A stretch of DNA of 64,000 nt, taken from contig NZ_SGWY01000003.1 of the NCBI RefSeq assembly GCF_004216665.1, positions 1 to 64,000 of the forward strand. Reading direction: 5' to 3'. The position numbers were made by a program, and so were the translations under genes. Positions 13,275 through 22,543 of this stretch are shown piece by piece. This DNA is from Agromyces ramosus. GTDB taxonomy: Bacteria > Actinomycetota > Actinomycetes > Actinomycetales > Microbacteriaceae. The notes below the pieces were generated by a model, which ran no database searches, had not been told where the DNA came from, and was given only the letters and a program-made list of their open reading frames with translations. Numbering within the stretch: the first letter of the stretch is position 1; each line of letters opens with the position of its first letter.

Positions 13275-14153
13275 GTGACGCTGCCCGAGCGCGACACGCG
13301 CGTCACCTACCCCGACGGCGCCCTCCGCGCGACGACCCGCGTACTGCACGTCGCCCCCGCGGGCGACGGCCGGCTCGCCGTCATCACCGAGACCACGAGC
13401 TTCCACCCCGTCGACGCCGCCTGGCCCGACCAGCCCGCCGATGCCGGCGTCATCCGCTCGGGCGCCGCCGAGTTCGCGGTGCGCGATGCGGTGGTCGCCG
13501 CGACCGACGGCGAGGCGCTGCACCTCGGCGCCGACATCCCGGTGCGCAGGGGCACCGACGGGTGGGCCTTCGTGGTCGCGCACCTCGTCGACGAGGGCTC
13601 CTCGATCGCCGAGGGCGAGAAGGTCGAGATCGAAGCGGATGCCGCGTCGCGTCATGCCCTGTCGGCCGGGCACACCGCGTGCCACCTCGCCGCGCTCGCG
13701 CTGAACCGGGTGCTCGCCGACCGCTGGTCGAAGCCCGCCCGTGAGGACGCGCTCGGCAGCCCCGACTTCGACGGCGCCGCGATCGCCTCGTCGCGCATCC
13801 TGCCCAACGGGTCGGTGGACCGGTACCGCCTCAACAAGTCGCTCCGGCGCGCCGGGTTCGACACCGCGTCACTGCAGGGCGACCTCGACGGACTGCGACG
13901 CGATGTCGCCGCGCAACTCGAGCGGTGGGTCGCCACCGGGGCGTCCGTGCGGGTGGAACGCGAGGGCGACGGACTCACCGATCGGCGCTCATGGGTGTGC
14001 GAGCTTCCCGACGGCACGGCGCGCATCGCCTGCGGCGGCACGCACCTCACGTCGCTCGCCGAGCTGGCCGAGGTCGAGCCGTCGTTCACCGTCGTGGACG
14101 ACGCCGGGACCCCGGTGCTCGAGATGGCCAACGCGGTGGGCATCCGACACTGA
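13275..14153 (+). CDS. AlaX-like alanyl-tRNA editing protein
   Basis: A 292-aa stand-alone editing domain related to the second half of alanyl/threonyl-tRNA synthetases. It likely hydrolyses mischarged Ser- or Gly-tRNA-Ala. The two zinc-binding motifs are present: H133-TAC-H137 (GHTACH) and C253-GGT-H257 (CGGTH). The N-terminal beta-barrel-like region is 20-110. GTG 13275 begins 3 bases after the preceding stop, suggesting coupling. The protein is longer than the smallest AlaX forms but lacks the oligomerisation domain of AlaRS. Editing function is inferred from motifs. Confidence 0.83.
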   Translation: MTLPERDTRVTYPDGALRATTRVLHVAPAGDGRLAVITETTSFHPVDAAWPDQPADAGVIRSGAAEFAVRDAVVAATDGEALHLGADIPVRRGTDGWAFVVAHLVDEGSSIAEGEKVEIEADAASRHALSAGHTACHLAALALNRVLADRWSKPAREDALGSPDFDGAAIASSRILPNGSVDRYRLNKSLRRAGFDTASLQGDLDGLRRDVAAQLERWVATGASVRVEREGDGLTDRRSWVCELPDGTARIACGGTHLTSLAELAEVEPSFTVVDDAGTPVLEMANAVGIRH

Positions 14154-14199
14154 GCGCCGGGTGCCGGAGACACCCTCCGGCGGGGTTACGATAGCGCTC

Positions 14200-14694
14200 G
14201 TGGGTATACATATCGAGAAGGTCGACCTTCCCGGGATCGGCATTCGCCACGACCTCGTCACCGAAGGCGGTCGACGGATCAGCGTGGTCTCTCACCGGGA
14301 CGGCGAGCGCGACCTCGGCGTCTTCGACGTCGACGACCCCGACGCCTGCCGCGACTCCATTCCGCTGAACGACGACGAGGCTGCGGCCCTCGCCGACGTG
14401 CTCGGCGCCTCGGTCATGCTCAGCCGGCTCACCAGCCTCAGCGATGAGACCGCGGGCCTGTACACCGAGCAGATCGCGCTGCCGACGGATTCGCCGTACC
14501 TGAATCGCACCCTCGGCGACACCAAGGCGCGCACGCGCACGCACGCGTCCATCGTCGCCATCGTCCGCGACAGGGAGATCATCCCCTCCCCGACGCCGGC
14601 CGAACCGCTGCGCGCGGGCGACGTCATCGTGGCCGTCGGCACTCGTGAAGGACTCGACGGAGTAGCTCGACTGCTCTCCACCGGCCCCGGCTGA
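14200..14694 (+). CDS. khtT: KhtT-like regulatory subunit (TrkA-C domain) of a cation/proton antiporter
   Basis: A 164-aa cytoplasmic protein with an N-terminal dimerisation part (IHIEKVDLPGIGIRHDLVTEGG) and a C-terminal RCK_C/TrkA_C ligand-binding domain ending in the LRAGDVIVAVGTREGLD pattern. This is the architecture of KhtT, which gates the KhtU antiporter and binds c-di-AMP in Bacillus; nucleotide binding here is inferred. GTG 14200 is leaderless: TACGAT (14187-14192) ends 7 bases upstream. The stop is 10 bases before the antiporter gene, so they form a two-gene operon. The gene symbol is by family similarity. Confidence 0.85.
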   Translation: MGIHIEKVDLPGIGIRHDLVTEGGRRISVVSHRDGERDLGVFDVDDPDACRDSIPLNDDEAAALADVLGASVMLSRLTSLSDETAGLYTEQIALPTDSPYLNRTLGDTKARTRTHASIVAIVRDREIIPSPTPAEPLRAGDVIVAVGTREGLDGVARLLSTGPG

Positions 14695-14704
14695 GGCGGC
14701 CGGC

Positions 14705-15898
14705 ATGCACGAGACGACGCTGCTCCTCATCGAAGTCGGCGCGCTGCTTCTCGGCATGAGCCTGCTCGGGCGCCTCGCGCTCCTGATCGGCATCTCGCCG
14801 ATCCCGTTCTACCTGCTGCTCGGCCTCGCGTTCGGCGAGGGCGGCCTCATCCCGCTCGACGCGAGCAACGAGTTCCTGCAGACCGGGTCCGAGATCGGCA
14901 TCATCCTGCTGCTCGCGCTCCTCGGCCTCGAGTACACCGCGACCGAGCTCTTCGGGAGCCTGAAGTCCGCACGCCTCCCCGGCATCCTCGACGGCCTGCT
15001 GAACGCCCTGCCCGGCGCGGCGCTCGCGCTGCTGCTCGGCTGGGGACCGGTGGCGGCGGTTGCCCTCGCGGGCGTGACGTGGGTGTCGTCATCGGGCGTG
15101 ATCGCGAAGCTGCTGCGCGATCTCGGTCGCCTGTCGAACCGTGAGACGCCCGCCATCCTCGCGGTGCTCGTGATCGAGGACCTGGCGATGGCCTTCTACC
15201 TGCCCGTCCTGTCGGCGATCGTCATCGGCGTCAGCCTGCTGCAGGGCGCGATCTCGGTGGCGGTCGCGGTCGGGGTCGTGGCGCTCATCCTCTACGTGGC
15301 GCTGCGGCACGGACACATCGTGTCGCGTCTCTTCCCCGCCGACCAGTACGAGCCGCTGCTCCTCGGCGTGCTCGGGCTCACGATGCTCGTCGCCGGCCTC
15401 GCGGCCCAGGTCGGCGTCTCGGCCGCGGTCGGCGCCTTCCTCGTGGGCATCGCGCTCTCGGGGCGGGTCGCGGCGAACGCCAGCCAGGTGCTCACGCCCC
15501 TGCGCGACCTCTTCGCGGCCACGTTCTTCGTGTTCTTCGGACTCACGAGCGACTCGTCGGGCCTCGTGCCGATGCTGCTACCGGCGCTCGCGCTGGCAGT
15601 GGTCACGATCTTCACGAAGCTCATCACCGGCGCGTACGCGGCGCGGCAGGCCGGCGTCGGCACGCTCGGCCAGTGGCGCGCCGGCCTCTCGCTCGCCCCG
15701 CGCGGCGAGTTCTCGATCGTCATCGCCGGCATCGCGGTCGCGGCGGGCGTGGCCCCGGCCATCGCGCCGCTCGCCACCGCCTATGTGCTCATCACGATCA
15801 TCGCGGGCACGTTCCTGGCACGGCTTCCGGATGCCGCGTGGTTCCGCGCCGCCGTGCGACGGCGAGCCGCCGCGCGGCCGGCCGCCGGCCCCGCCTGA
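14705..15898 (+). CDS. khtU: CPA2-family cation/proton antiporter (KhtU/KefB type)
   Basis: A 397-aa membrane protein with about 12-13 transmembrane segments of the Na+/H+ exchanger CPA2 superfamily. Family features include the GLEYTATEL segment in TM3-4 and the unwound helix regions with IEDLAMAFYLP. It exchanges K+ (or Na+) for H+ across the cytoplasmic membrane for pH and osmotic control. ATG 14705 lies 10 bases behind the KhtT-like regulator, the standard gene order. It lacks the C-terminal RCK domain found in KefB/KefC, consistent with using the separate subunit. A GC-rich hairpin follows. Confidence 0.88.
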   Translation: MHETTLLLIEVGALLLGMSLLGRLALLIGISPIPFYLLLGLAFGEGGLIPLDASNEFLQTGSEIGIILLLALLGLEYTATELFGSLKSARLPGILDGLLNALPGAALALLLGWGPVAAVALAGVTWVSSSGVIAKLLRDLGRLSNRETPAILAVLVIEDLAMAFYLPVLSAIVIGVSLLQGAISVAVAVGVVALILYVALRHGHIVSRLFPADQYEPLLLGVLGLTMLVAGLAAQVGVSAAVGAFLVGIALSGRVAANASQVLTPLRDLFAATFFVFFGLTSDSSGLVPMLLPALALAVVTIFTKLITGAYAARQAGVGTLGQWRAGLSLAPRGEFSIVIAGIAVAAGVAPAIAPLATAYVLITIIAGTFLARLPDAAWFRAAVRRRAAARPAAGPA

Positions 15899-15935
15899 GG
15901 ATTCCGCGGCGGTACGGCGCTACCACGCCGGCGCC

Positions 15936-15954
15936 GACGCCGGACGCCGGCGTC
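15936..15954. terminator. Short GC hairpin between convergent genes
   Basis: GACGCCGG (15936-15943), loop ACG, CCGGCGTC (15947-15954): a perfect 8-bp stem in the 65-bp gap between the antiporter stop and the stop of the LLM oxidoreductase on the other strand. A bidirectional terminator is likely. Confidence 0.45.
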
Positions 15955-15963
15955 GAGGAGCGA

Positions 15964-17085
15964 TCAGTCCCGCGCGTGCTCGGCGGCTGCCGCGGCATCC
16001 GCTCGATCGGCCGCCGCGACCGCGTCGAGCTCGGCGTCCGCGCCGTCGGCCGCCTCGAGGAGCTCGCGCACGCGTGGCACGACGAGGGTGGCGTAGCGCT
16101 CGATGCTCCCCATCATCGCCTCGTGCGGAAGCGTTCCGTTGGAGTACTTCAGGTCGAACCGCACCGCGCCGATCGTGCGCATCGCCGCGGCGATCTTCTG
16201 CGCGACGTTCTCGGGCGATCCCGCGTAGAGCGCGCCGTTGCGACCGGCCTCGTCCTCGAAGTGCTCACGGCTCACGGGACCCCACCCGCGCTCGCGGCCG
16301 ATCCGGTCGATGATGACCTTGTAGTGCGGCCAGAGGGTGTCGAGGGCCTCCTCGTCGGTGTCGGCGATGAAGCCGGGCGAGTGGATCGCGACCGGCTGGA
16401 GCGGATTGCCGAACTGGGCGAGCGCGCGACGGTAGAGGTCGGCGAGGGGCGCGAACCGCGCCGGGCTCCCGCCGATGATCGCGAGCACGAGCGGGAGCCC
16501 GTAGTGCGCCGCGCGCACCACGGACTCGGGGCTGCCGCCCACGCCGACCCAGGTCTTCAGGCGCCCGTGCTCGACGGGCGGGAAGACGAGCTGATCGGTC
16601 AGCGGGGCGCGGAGCTCGCCGCTCCACGTGACGGGCTCCTGCGGGAGCAGCGCGGCGAACAGGTTGAGCTTCTCCTCGAAGAGCTCCTGGTACTGGTTGA
16701 GCTCGAACCCGAACAGCGGGAACGACTCGATGAACGACCCGCGGCCCAGGATCACCTCGGCGCGTCCGCCCGAGAGGCCGTCGAGCGTGGCGAAGCGCTG
16801 GAACACCCGCACGGGGTCGTCGGAGCTCAGCACCGTCACCGCGGAGCCGAGGTGGATGCGCTCGGTGCGCCCGGCGATCGCGCCGAGCACCACCTCGGGC
16901 GCCGACACCGCGAACTCGTGGCGGTGGTGCTCCCCGATGCCGAAGAAGTCGAGGCCGAGCCGGTCGGCGAGCACCGCCTCCTCGACGACGTTCCGCAGCA
17001 CCTGGGCGTGCGGCAGCGGCGACCCGTCGGGTCCCGCGGTCACGTCGCCGAAGGTGTCGAGTCCGAATTCGTAGCGCTCAGCCAT
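15964..17085 (-). CDS. LLM-class flavin-dependent oxidoreductase (luciferase-like)
   Basis: A 373-aa TIM-barrel flavoprotein of the bacterial luciferase-like family, close to the group that begins EFGLDTFGDV. The FMN/F420-binding region includes FFGIGEHHRHEF and GRAEVILGRGS. It reduces or oxygenates an unknown substrate using FMN or F420. The C-terminal 30 residues are an Ala/Asp/Glu-rich tail. ATG 17085 is chosen because GGGGCAGGA lies just upstream and the family N-terminus begins here; the frame is open further upstream. A divergent NADP-binding reductase starts about 200 bp away, and the two might supply each other with reduced cofactor. Confidence 0.87.
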   Translation of the reverse strand: MAERYEFGLDTFGDVTAGPDGSPLPHAQVLRNVVEEAVLADRLGLDFFGIGEHHRHEFAVSAPEVVLGAIAGRTERIHLGSAVTVLSSDDPVRVFQRFATLDGLSGGRAEVILGRGSFIESFPLFGFELNQYQELFEEKLNLFAALLPQEPVTWSGELRAPLTDQLVFPPVEHGRLKTWVGVGGSPESVVRAAHYGLPLVLAIIGGSPARFAPLADLYRRALAQFGNPLQPVAIHSPGFIADTDEEALDTLWPHYKVIIDRIGRERGWGPVSREHFEDEAGRNGALYAGSPENVAQKIAAAMRTIGAVRFDLKYSNGTLPHEAMMGSIERYATLVVPRVRELLEAADGADAELDAVAAADRADAAAAAEHARD

Positions 17086-17291
17086 CGTCCTGCCCCATTC
17101 CGCGTCTCCATACGTACGCATGTCCGCCGCAACCCCCGTCAGGCCGAGACTATTCCCCGCACCGCCGGCGAGACCAGCGGCCGAGCGGATGCCTCGACCC
17201 CCGAGCCGGGGGAATGCGCCCGGCATTCCGGGCGTTGCCGGATGATGTCGACGCATCGATCGCGCGCGTCGGCGAGAATGGAGGCGTGGAC

Positions 17292-17945
17292 GTGACGGAC
17301 CGGCCGGTCATCGGGATCTTCGGCGCGGGGAAGGTGGGCACCGCCCTCGCCCGACTCCTCGTGGCATCCGGATACGACGTGCTCATGACGGGCTCGCCGC
17401 GGCAGACCGCGCTCGACCTGCTCGTGTCGGTGGTCGCCCCCGGCGCCCGCGTCGTCCCGCCCGCCGACCTCGTCGCGCACGCCGACGTCATCATCGTGGC
17501 CGTGCCGTTCGGCAAGGCCGGCACCGTGCCATGGGAGGACTTCGGCGGCCGCATCGTCGTCGACGCCATGAACTACTGGCCACCCGTCGACGGGCACATC
17601 ACGGCGATCGACGAGGACGACCGCACGACGAGCGAGATCAACGCCGCGCGCAACCCCCGGGCCCGGGTCGTGAAGTCGCTCAACCACCTCGGCTACCACG
17701 AGATGGAGGACGACAGCATGGACGCGGGGTCGCCGCTGCGCCGCGCCCTGGCCGTGGTCGGCGAGGACGCCGACGCGCGGGCCGTGATCGCGCGCATCAT
17801 CGACGACCTGGGCTTCGACGCCGTCGACGGCGGCGGGCTCGCGAACGGCCGCGCCCTCGAGCCCGGGCACCCGGCGTTCGGCCGCGAGCTCTCCGCGAGC
17901 GAGCTGACGGCGCTCCTGTCGCCCGCCGCGCACCTCGCCGCCTGA
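17292..17945 (+). CDS. NADPH-dependent F420 reductase-like / NAD(P)-binding protein
   Basis: A 217-aa Rossmann-fold protein beginning with the dinucleotide loop IGIFGAGKVGTALARLL, similar to the F420H2:NADP oxidoreductase (FNO) and ProC-like NADP-binding group. The second half has SLNHLGYHEMEDD, seen in this family. It likely moves hydride between NADP(H) and a second cofactor or small substrate. GTG 17292 has GGAGG 7 bases upstream; GTG 17286, two codons earlier, is an alternative. It is divergent from the LLM flavoprotein, a common partner of F420-linked enzymes, but F420 use is not proven. Confidence 0.75.
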   Translation: MTDRPVIGIFGAGKVGTALARLLVASGYDVLMTGSPRQTALDLLVSVVAPGARVVPPADLVAHADVIIVAVPFGKAGTVPWEDFGGRIVVDAMNYWPPVDGHITAIDEDDRTTSEINAARNPRARVVKSLNHLGYHEMEDDSMDAGSPLRRALAVVGEDADARAVIARIIDDLGFDAVDGGGLANGRALEPGHPAFGRELSASELTALLSPAAHLAA

Positions 17946-17968
17946 CGAGCCGACCGCCGCGCGACGGG

Positions 17969-18379
17969 TCAGGCCGAGGTCGCCTGCGAGATCCGGACGG
18001 TGTTGCCCGACGGATCGCGGAACGCGCAGTCGCGCGGGCCCCACGGCTGGTCGATGGGCTCCTGCAGGACCTCCGCGCCGGAGGCGCGCACGGTCTCGAA
18101 GGTCGCGTCGAGGTCGTCGGTGGCGAAGACGAGCATCGGCAGGACACCCTTGGTGAGCAGCTCCTGCATCGCGTCGCCGTCGGCCTTCGAGCGGCCGGCA
18201 TGCGGCTCGGAGAGCACGATGCCGAGGCCGGGCTGCGCGTCGCTGCCGAGCGTGACCCAGCGGTACCGCCCGGAGGCCACGTCGTTCTGCACTTCGAGGC
18301 CGAGCGCGTCCCGGTAGAAGGCGAGCGACTCGTCGACGTCGTTGACCGTGACGTTGGTGTACTGGAGTGAGATGGTCAT
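17969..18379 (-). CDS. VOC-family (glyoxalase/bleomycin-resistance-like) protein
   Basis: A 136-aa protein with two beta-alpha-beta-beta-beta modules of the vicinal-oxygen-chelate fold: N-terminal TNVTVNDVDESLAFYRDALGL and C-terminal WGPRDCAFRDPSGNTVRISQ. Such proteins act as metal-dependent isomerases or dioxygenases, or simply bind ligands; the substrate is unknown. ATG 18379 starts 10 bases after the stop of the AraC-type regulator, so they form a two-gene operon in which the regulator probably controls the VOC gene. Confidence 0.85.
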   Translation of the reverse strand: MTISLQYTNVTVNDVDESLAFYRDALGLEVQNDVASGRYRWVTLGSDAQPGLGIVLSEPHAGRSKADGDAMQELLTKGVLPMLVFATDDLDATFETVRASGAEVLQEPIDQPWGPRDCAFRDPSGNTVRISQATSA

Positions 18380-18389
18380 GACCCCGACG

Positions 18390-18830
18390 CTACGCCGCGG
18401 CCTCGCCCGTCGCTTCTCCGATCCTGCTCGATGCGCTGCGCACCGGGCGCGTGTGCGCCTTGGCCACGCAGGACGGCATGGCGTTGACCGCGTCGTGCTC
18501 GCGGCTCCGGTAGGCCGTCGGGGTCTCGCCGACGATCTCGGCGAACCGCGAGCTGAACGACCCGAGGGAGGTACAGCCGACCGCCATGCAGGCATCCGTG
18601 ACGCTCGCACCGGCGCGGAGCAGCGCCATCGCGCGCTCGATCCTGCGGGTCATCAGGTGGCCGTACGGCGTCTCGCCGTAGGCGGCGCGGAACCGGCGCG
18701 AGAAGTGCGCCGGCGACATGAGCGCCTCGGCGGCCATGGTGGGGACGTCGAGCGGCTTGGCGTACTCGCGGTCGATCAGGTCGCGTGCACGTCGCAGGTA
18801 CGCGAGGCTCTCGAGCTCCTGCGGGGTCAT
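18390..18830 (-). CDS. AraC-family transcriptional regulator (HTH only)
   Basis: A 146-aa regulator consisting almost only of the double helix-turn-helix AraC domain: first HTH near VPTMAAEALMSPAHFSRRF, second near VTDACMAVGCTSLGSFSSRFAE followed by GETPTAYR. There is no N-terminal cupin or sensing domain, so it may respond through partner proteins or by abundance, as MarA/SoxS-type proteins do. ATG 18830. It is immediately upstream of, and cotranscribed with, the VOC-family gene, a frequent pairing in actinobacteria. Confidence 0.87.
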   Translation of the reverse strand: MTPQELESLAYLRRARDLIDREYAKPLDVPTMAAEALMSPAHFSRRFRAAYGETPYGHLMTRRIERAMALLRAGASVTDACMAVGCTSLGSFSSRFAEIVGETPTAYRSREHDAVNAMPSCVAKAHTRPVRSASSRIGEATGEAAA

Positions 18831-18908
18831 GATCCGACCGTAGCATCCGGCGCGTCCGGCGTCAGGAGCTCGGCGATCCGCGCACGCCGGATCTCCTAGG
18901 GTGGAGCA

Positions 18909-20249
18909 ATGCCAGACCCCGTGACCGTGCGACCGGGCGCTCCCGAGCGGCTCGCGCGCATGGTGCAGCTGCCCACCGTCTCAGCGGACCTCGAGCAGCG
19001 GGGGCTCGCCGACTTCGATCGCTTCCGCGACCTGCTCGCTGAGCTCTACCCCCTGGTGCACGAGCACCTGGCGTTCGAGCAGGTCACCGACCTGGGACTG
19101 CTGTACCGCTGGCCGGGGCGCGGCGACGGCGATCCGGTGGTGCTCATGGCCCACTACGACGTGGTGCCGGCGGTGGAGGCCGACGGCTGGACCTTCCCGC
19201 CGTTCGAGGGCCGCATCCACGGCGGATCGGTACACGGGCGGGGAACGCTCGACGACAAGGGGCCGCTCCTCGTGCTGCTCGAGGCCGTCGAGAACCTCCT
19301 GGCCGACGGGTACTCGCCCGCCCGTGACGTGTACCTCTCGCTCGGGGGGAACGAGGAGAGCCACGGCGCAGCTGCGGCGGCGATCGCCGACCTGTTCCGC
19401 GAGCGCCGCCTCACGCCGTGGCTCGTGCTCGACGAGGGCGGTGCGGTGGTCGACGCGCCCCTGCCGTTCGTGAAGGTGCCGGCGGCCATGGTCGGCGTCG
19501 GCGAGAAGGGCGTGCTGACGCTGCGCCTCACCGCCCGCGGCGATGGGGGCCACGCCTCCGCGCCGCCCGCCACGACCCCGACCGCCCGCGTCGCCCGCGC
19601 GGTGCACCGGCTCTCGCCGAACCCGTTCCCGAAGCGGATGCCGCGCTCGATGCGCGCCATGCTCGCCACGTTCGTGCCGCACACCCGTGGCGGATCCCGA
19701 CTGCTGCTGCGCACCCTCATCGCGCTGCCCCGGGTCACCGCGCGCGTCTTCGCACGGCTCGGCGGAGAACCGGCCGCCCTCGTGCACACGACCGTCGCGG
19801 CGACCATGCTCGAGGGAGGCACGGCCGCGAACGTGCTCCCCGCGAACGCCGTGGCGACGCTCAACCTGCGCATCGCGGTCGGCGAGACCGTCGCCTCCGC
19901 GACCGCACGGGTCCGGCGCGTCATCCGCGACCGGGCAGTGGCCGTCGACGTCGTGGAGGGCTCAGACCCCTCGCCCGAGTCACCCACCGACAACGCCCAG
20001 TTCGCCGCCATCGCCGCTGCGGTCGGCGAGGCGTTCCCAGAGGCCACCACCGCGCCGTACCTCATGATGGCGGCGACCGATTCGCGGTGGTTCCACCGAT
20101 TCTCCCCCGCCGTCTACCGGTTCGCCCCGCTCGCGATGACGGCGTCGCAGCGGGCGTCGATCCACGGCGTCGACGAGTCGGTCACGATCGACAGCCTCGA
20201 GCGCGGCGAGCGCTTCCACCGAGCCCTCATCACGTCGTTGCCGGCCTGA
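18909..20249 (+). CDS. M20-family metallopeptidase (dipeptidase/carboxypeptidase-like)
   Basis: A 446-aa zinc peptidase of the M20/ArgE/DapE/CPG2 clan. Metal ligands and catalytic residues are visible: His82 and Asp84 (MAHYDVVPA), Asp115-Asp116 (GRGTLDDKG) and Glu149-Glu150 (GGNEESHG). The lid/dimerisation domain spans about 195-330. It lacks a signal peptide, so it is probably a cytoplasmic dipeptide or N-acyl amino acid hydrolase. ATG 18909 is leaderless: TAGGGT (18897-18902) ends 6 bases upstream. It is divergent from the AraC-type gene. Confidence 0.9.
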   Translation: MPDPVTVRPGAPERLARMVQLPTVSADLEQRGLADFDRFRDLLAELYPLVHEHLAFEQVTDLGLLYRWPGRGDGDPVVLMAHYDVVPAVEADGWTFPPFEGRIHGGSVHGRGTLDDKGPLLVLLEAVENLLADGYSPARDVYLSLGGNEESHGAAAAAIADLFRERRLTPWLVLDEGGAVVDAPLPFVKVPAAMVGVGEKGVLTLRLTARGDGGHASAPPATTPTARVARAVHRLSPNPFPKRMPRSMRAMLATFVPHTRGGSRLLLRTLIALPRVTARVFARLGGEPAALVHTTVAATMLEGGTAANVLPANAVATLNLRIAVGETVASATARVRRVIRDRAVAVDVVEGSDPSPESPTDNAQFAAIAAAVGEAFPEATTAPYLMMAATDSRWFHRFSPAVYRFAPLAMTASQRASIHGVDESVTIDSLERGERFHRALITSLPA

Positions 20250-20320
20250 GTCGCCCCGCCGACTACGGATCGGGTCATCCGACCCACTAGGGTGAATCCA
20301 CCCCCAGCGAAGGAGCCTCG

Positions 20321-21769
20321 ATGACGCGCGCTGCCAGACTCGGACCCGTCGCCGCGATCGTCGGCTTCCTCGCGTTCGTGGAGTTCACGAGCGGCATCAT
20401 CCAGGGCTACTACACGCCCCTGCTCACCGACATCGCGCGGCACCTCGGCATCCACGACGCCGACGTGAACTGGCTCGAGGGCACCCAGCTCATGCTGTCG
20501 GCCCTCGTGGTGCCCGCCTTCGCCAAGCTCGGCGACATGGTCGGGCACAAGCGCATGCTGCTGTGGTCGACGGCGGTCACGGCGGTCGCGTCCACGGCGC
20601 TCGCCTTCACCGACCAGTTCTGGGTGTTCCTCGTGGCGTGGGCGCTGCAGGGCTTCTACGTGGTGTGGCTGCCGTTGGAGATCGCCCTCGTGTGGTCGCG
20701 CAGCCGCTCGGCCGACCGCCCCGCGGCCATGACCCGCAAGGCGGCGGGACTGCTGGTGGCCGCCCTCGAGGTCGGCGCCATCGCCGGGGCGCTCTCTGCG
20801 GGCGCACTCGCCGAGGTGCTGCCGATGCAGGTCCTGCTCCTCGTGCCGGCCGTCGCCGTGGTCGCGTGCTTCTTCGTCGTGTGGCTCGGAGTCAAGGAGT
20901 CGCCCGACCTCGCGGGCGGACGGCTCGACACCGTCGGGCTCGTGCTCATCTCGCTCGCGCTCCTCTCGCTCACGGGCGGCCTCAGCTTCATGCGCCTGAA
21001 CGGACCGGCCGATGCGCTGAGCTGGGGACTGGTCGCCCTCGGCGTGCTGCTCGTCGTGCCGTTCGCCCGATTCGAGCTGCGGCACCCCGACCCGCTCATC
21101 GACGTGCGCATGTTCCGCTCGCCGTCGCTCTGGCCGGTGTTCCTCACCGCCGGGCTCTTCGGCGTCAGCGTGCTCGGGGCGCAGGCGCCGCTGTCGACCT
21201 TCGCGCGCACGGATGCCGCGCAGGTCGGCTACGGGCTCGGCGCCTCGAGCTTCCAGACCTCGCTGCTGATCGGGGCGTACGTGCTCTCGCTGGTCGTCGG
21301 CGCCATGCTGTTCCCGCTCGCCACGCGATGGGTCACACCGCGCATCGCCCTCATCGGGGCGAGCTCGCTCGTGTCCATCGGCTACCTGCTGTTCCTGCCC
21401 TTCCACGAGGGCTACGGGCAGGTGCTCGCGAACATGATCATCGCGGGCATCGGCTCCGGCGCGCTCGTCGCCGCGCTCCCCGCGGCTGCGGCGGCGGCCG
21501 CACCGGCCCACCAGACCGGCGTGGCCACCGGCCTCACGAACTCGGTGAAGACCGTCGGCGGTGCGATCGCCTCGTGCGTGTTCGGGCTCGCGCTGCTCGG
21601 CGCCGCCGGCGAGGCGGCCACGGGCACCGCAGGATCCTTCGCTGGCTACGTCACCGTCTGGCTCGTCTGCGGCATCACCGCGGCCGTCGCGGCGGTGCTG
21701 CTCGCGTTCGTGCCGAAGCTCGCGTTCTCCGACGCCCCTGCCGCCGAGGCCGCAGCGGTCGTACGCTGA
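20321..21769 (+). CDS. MFS transporter (DHA2-like drug/metabolite exporter)
   Basis: A 482-aa membrane protein with about 14 hydrophobic segments and a motif A region (KLGDMVGHKRMLL) between TM2 and TM3. It is a proton-coupled exporter in the cytoplasmic membrane; the substrate is unknown. ATG 20321 follows AAGGAG at 5 bases, so unlike many neighbours it has a normal Shine-Dalgarno; a TAGGGT hexamer lies about 30 bases upstream. The next gene starts 28 bases downstream with its own ribosome-binding site and may be cotranscribed. Confidence 0.85.
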   Translation: MTRAARLGPVAAIVGFLAFVEFTSGIIQGYYTPLLTDIARHLGIHDADVNWLEGTQLMLSALVVPAFAKLGDMVGHKRMLLWSTAVTAVASTALAFTDQFWVFLVAWALQGFYVVWLPLEIALVWSRSRSADRPAAMTRKAAGLLVAALEVGAIAGALSAGALAEVLPMQVLLLVPAVAVVACFFVVWLGVKESPDLAGGRLDTVGLVLISLALLSLTGGLSFMRLNGPADALSWGLVALGVLLVVPFARFELRHPDPLIDVRMFRSPSLWPVFLTAGLFGVSVLGAQAPLSTFARTDAAQVGYGLGASSFQTSLLIGAYVLSLVVGAMLFPLATRWVTPRIALIGASSLVSIGYLLFLPFHEGYGQVLANMIIAGIGSGALVAALPAAAAAAAPAHQTGVATGLTNSVKTVGGAIASCVFGLALLGAAGEAATGTAGSFAGYVTVWLVCGITAAVAAVLLAFVPKLAFSDAPAAEAAAVVR

Positions 21770-21797
21770 GTCCCCGACGACCGGGAGGAGCCGCACC

Positions 21798-22493
21798 ATG
21801 ACGGATGCCGCAGCGCTGATCGCGAACCTCGAGGGCATGGCGAGCGCGGAGGAGCGCCGGAAGTACACCCGCTACTTCCCGCTCGACCCCGACGCGCCGT
21901 TCATCGGCGTGCGGATGGGCGCCGTGTTCGACCTCGCGAAGACCGCCCTCGACCTGCCGGCCGCCGAGCTCGAGGCGCTGCTCGAGCAGCCGACCCACGA
22001 GGTGCGCGCGCTGGCGTGCAGCATCATGGGCAAGTCCGCCGCACACCGCCGCACCACCGAGGATCGTCGGACCGAGCTGTACGAGCTCTACCTGCGCCGC
22101 CACGACCGCATCGACCAGTGGGACCTGGTCGACCTCGCGGCCCGCGACGTGGTGGGCGGGTACCTCCTCGAACGCGACCGCGCGCCGCTCGCCCGTCTCG
22201 CGGCATCCGGATTCTGGCCCGAGCGGCGCACGGCGCTCGTGGCGACCTTCGCCTTCCTGAAGCGCGGAGAGGTCGACGACGCGTTCGCACTGGCCGAGCT
22301 GCTCGTCGACGACGCGGAGCCGCTCGTGCAGAAGGCCCTCGGCTGGGTGCTGCGCGCGGCCGGCGACCTCGACCGCGAGCGGCTCACCGCATTCGTCGAA
22401 CGGCACGCGGCGACGATGCCGCGCGTCGCGCTCCGCGCCGCGATCGAGCACTACGCGAAGGACGACCGAGCGCGGATCCTCGCCATCCGCTGA
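21798..22493 (+). CDS. AlkD-like DNA alkylation repair / HEAT-repeat protein
   Basis: A 231-aa all-helical protein matching the HEAT-like repeat DNA glycosylase AlkD family (WDLVDLAARDVVGGYL, FWPERRTALVATF, LVQKALGWVLRAAG). AlkD enzymes excise bulky N3/N7-alkylpurines without base flipping. The conserved Trp/Arg-Arg surface region is present, but I cannot confirm the catalytic Asp by alignment. ATG 21798 has GGGAGGAG 8 bases upstream. It sits behind an MFS exporter, which could reflect joint defence against DNA-alkylating compounds; this is a guess. Confidence 0.8.
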   Translation: MTDAAALIANLEGMASAEERRKYTRYFPLDPDAPFIGVRMGAVFDLAKTALDLPAAELEALLEQPTHEVRALACSIMGKSAAHRRTTEDRRTELYELYLRRHDRIDQWDLVDLAARDVVGGYLLERDRAPLARLAASGFWPERRTALVATFAFLKRGEVDDAFALAELLVDDAEPLVQKALGWVLRAAGDLDRERLTAFVERHAATMPRVALRAAIEHYAKDDRARILAIR

Positions 22494-22543
22494 GACGCGG
22501 GGTCGGCGGGACGCGTCGGCATCCGCCGCCGCCGGGTCGGCCC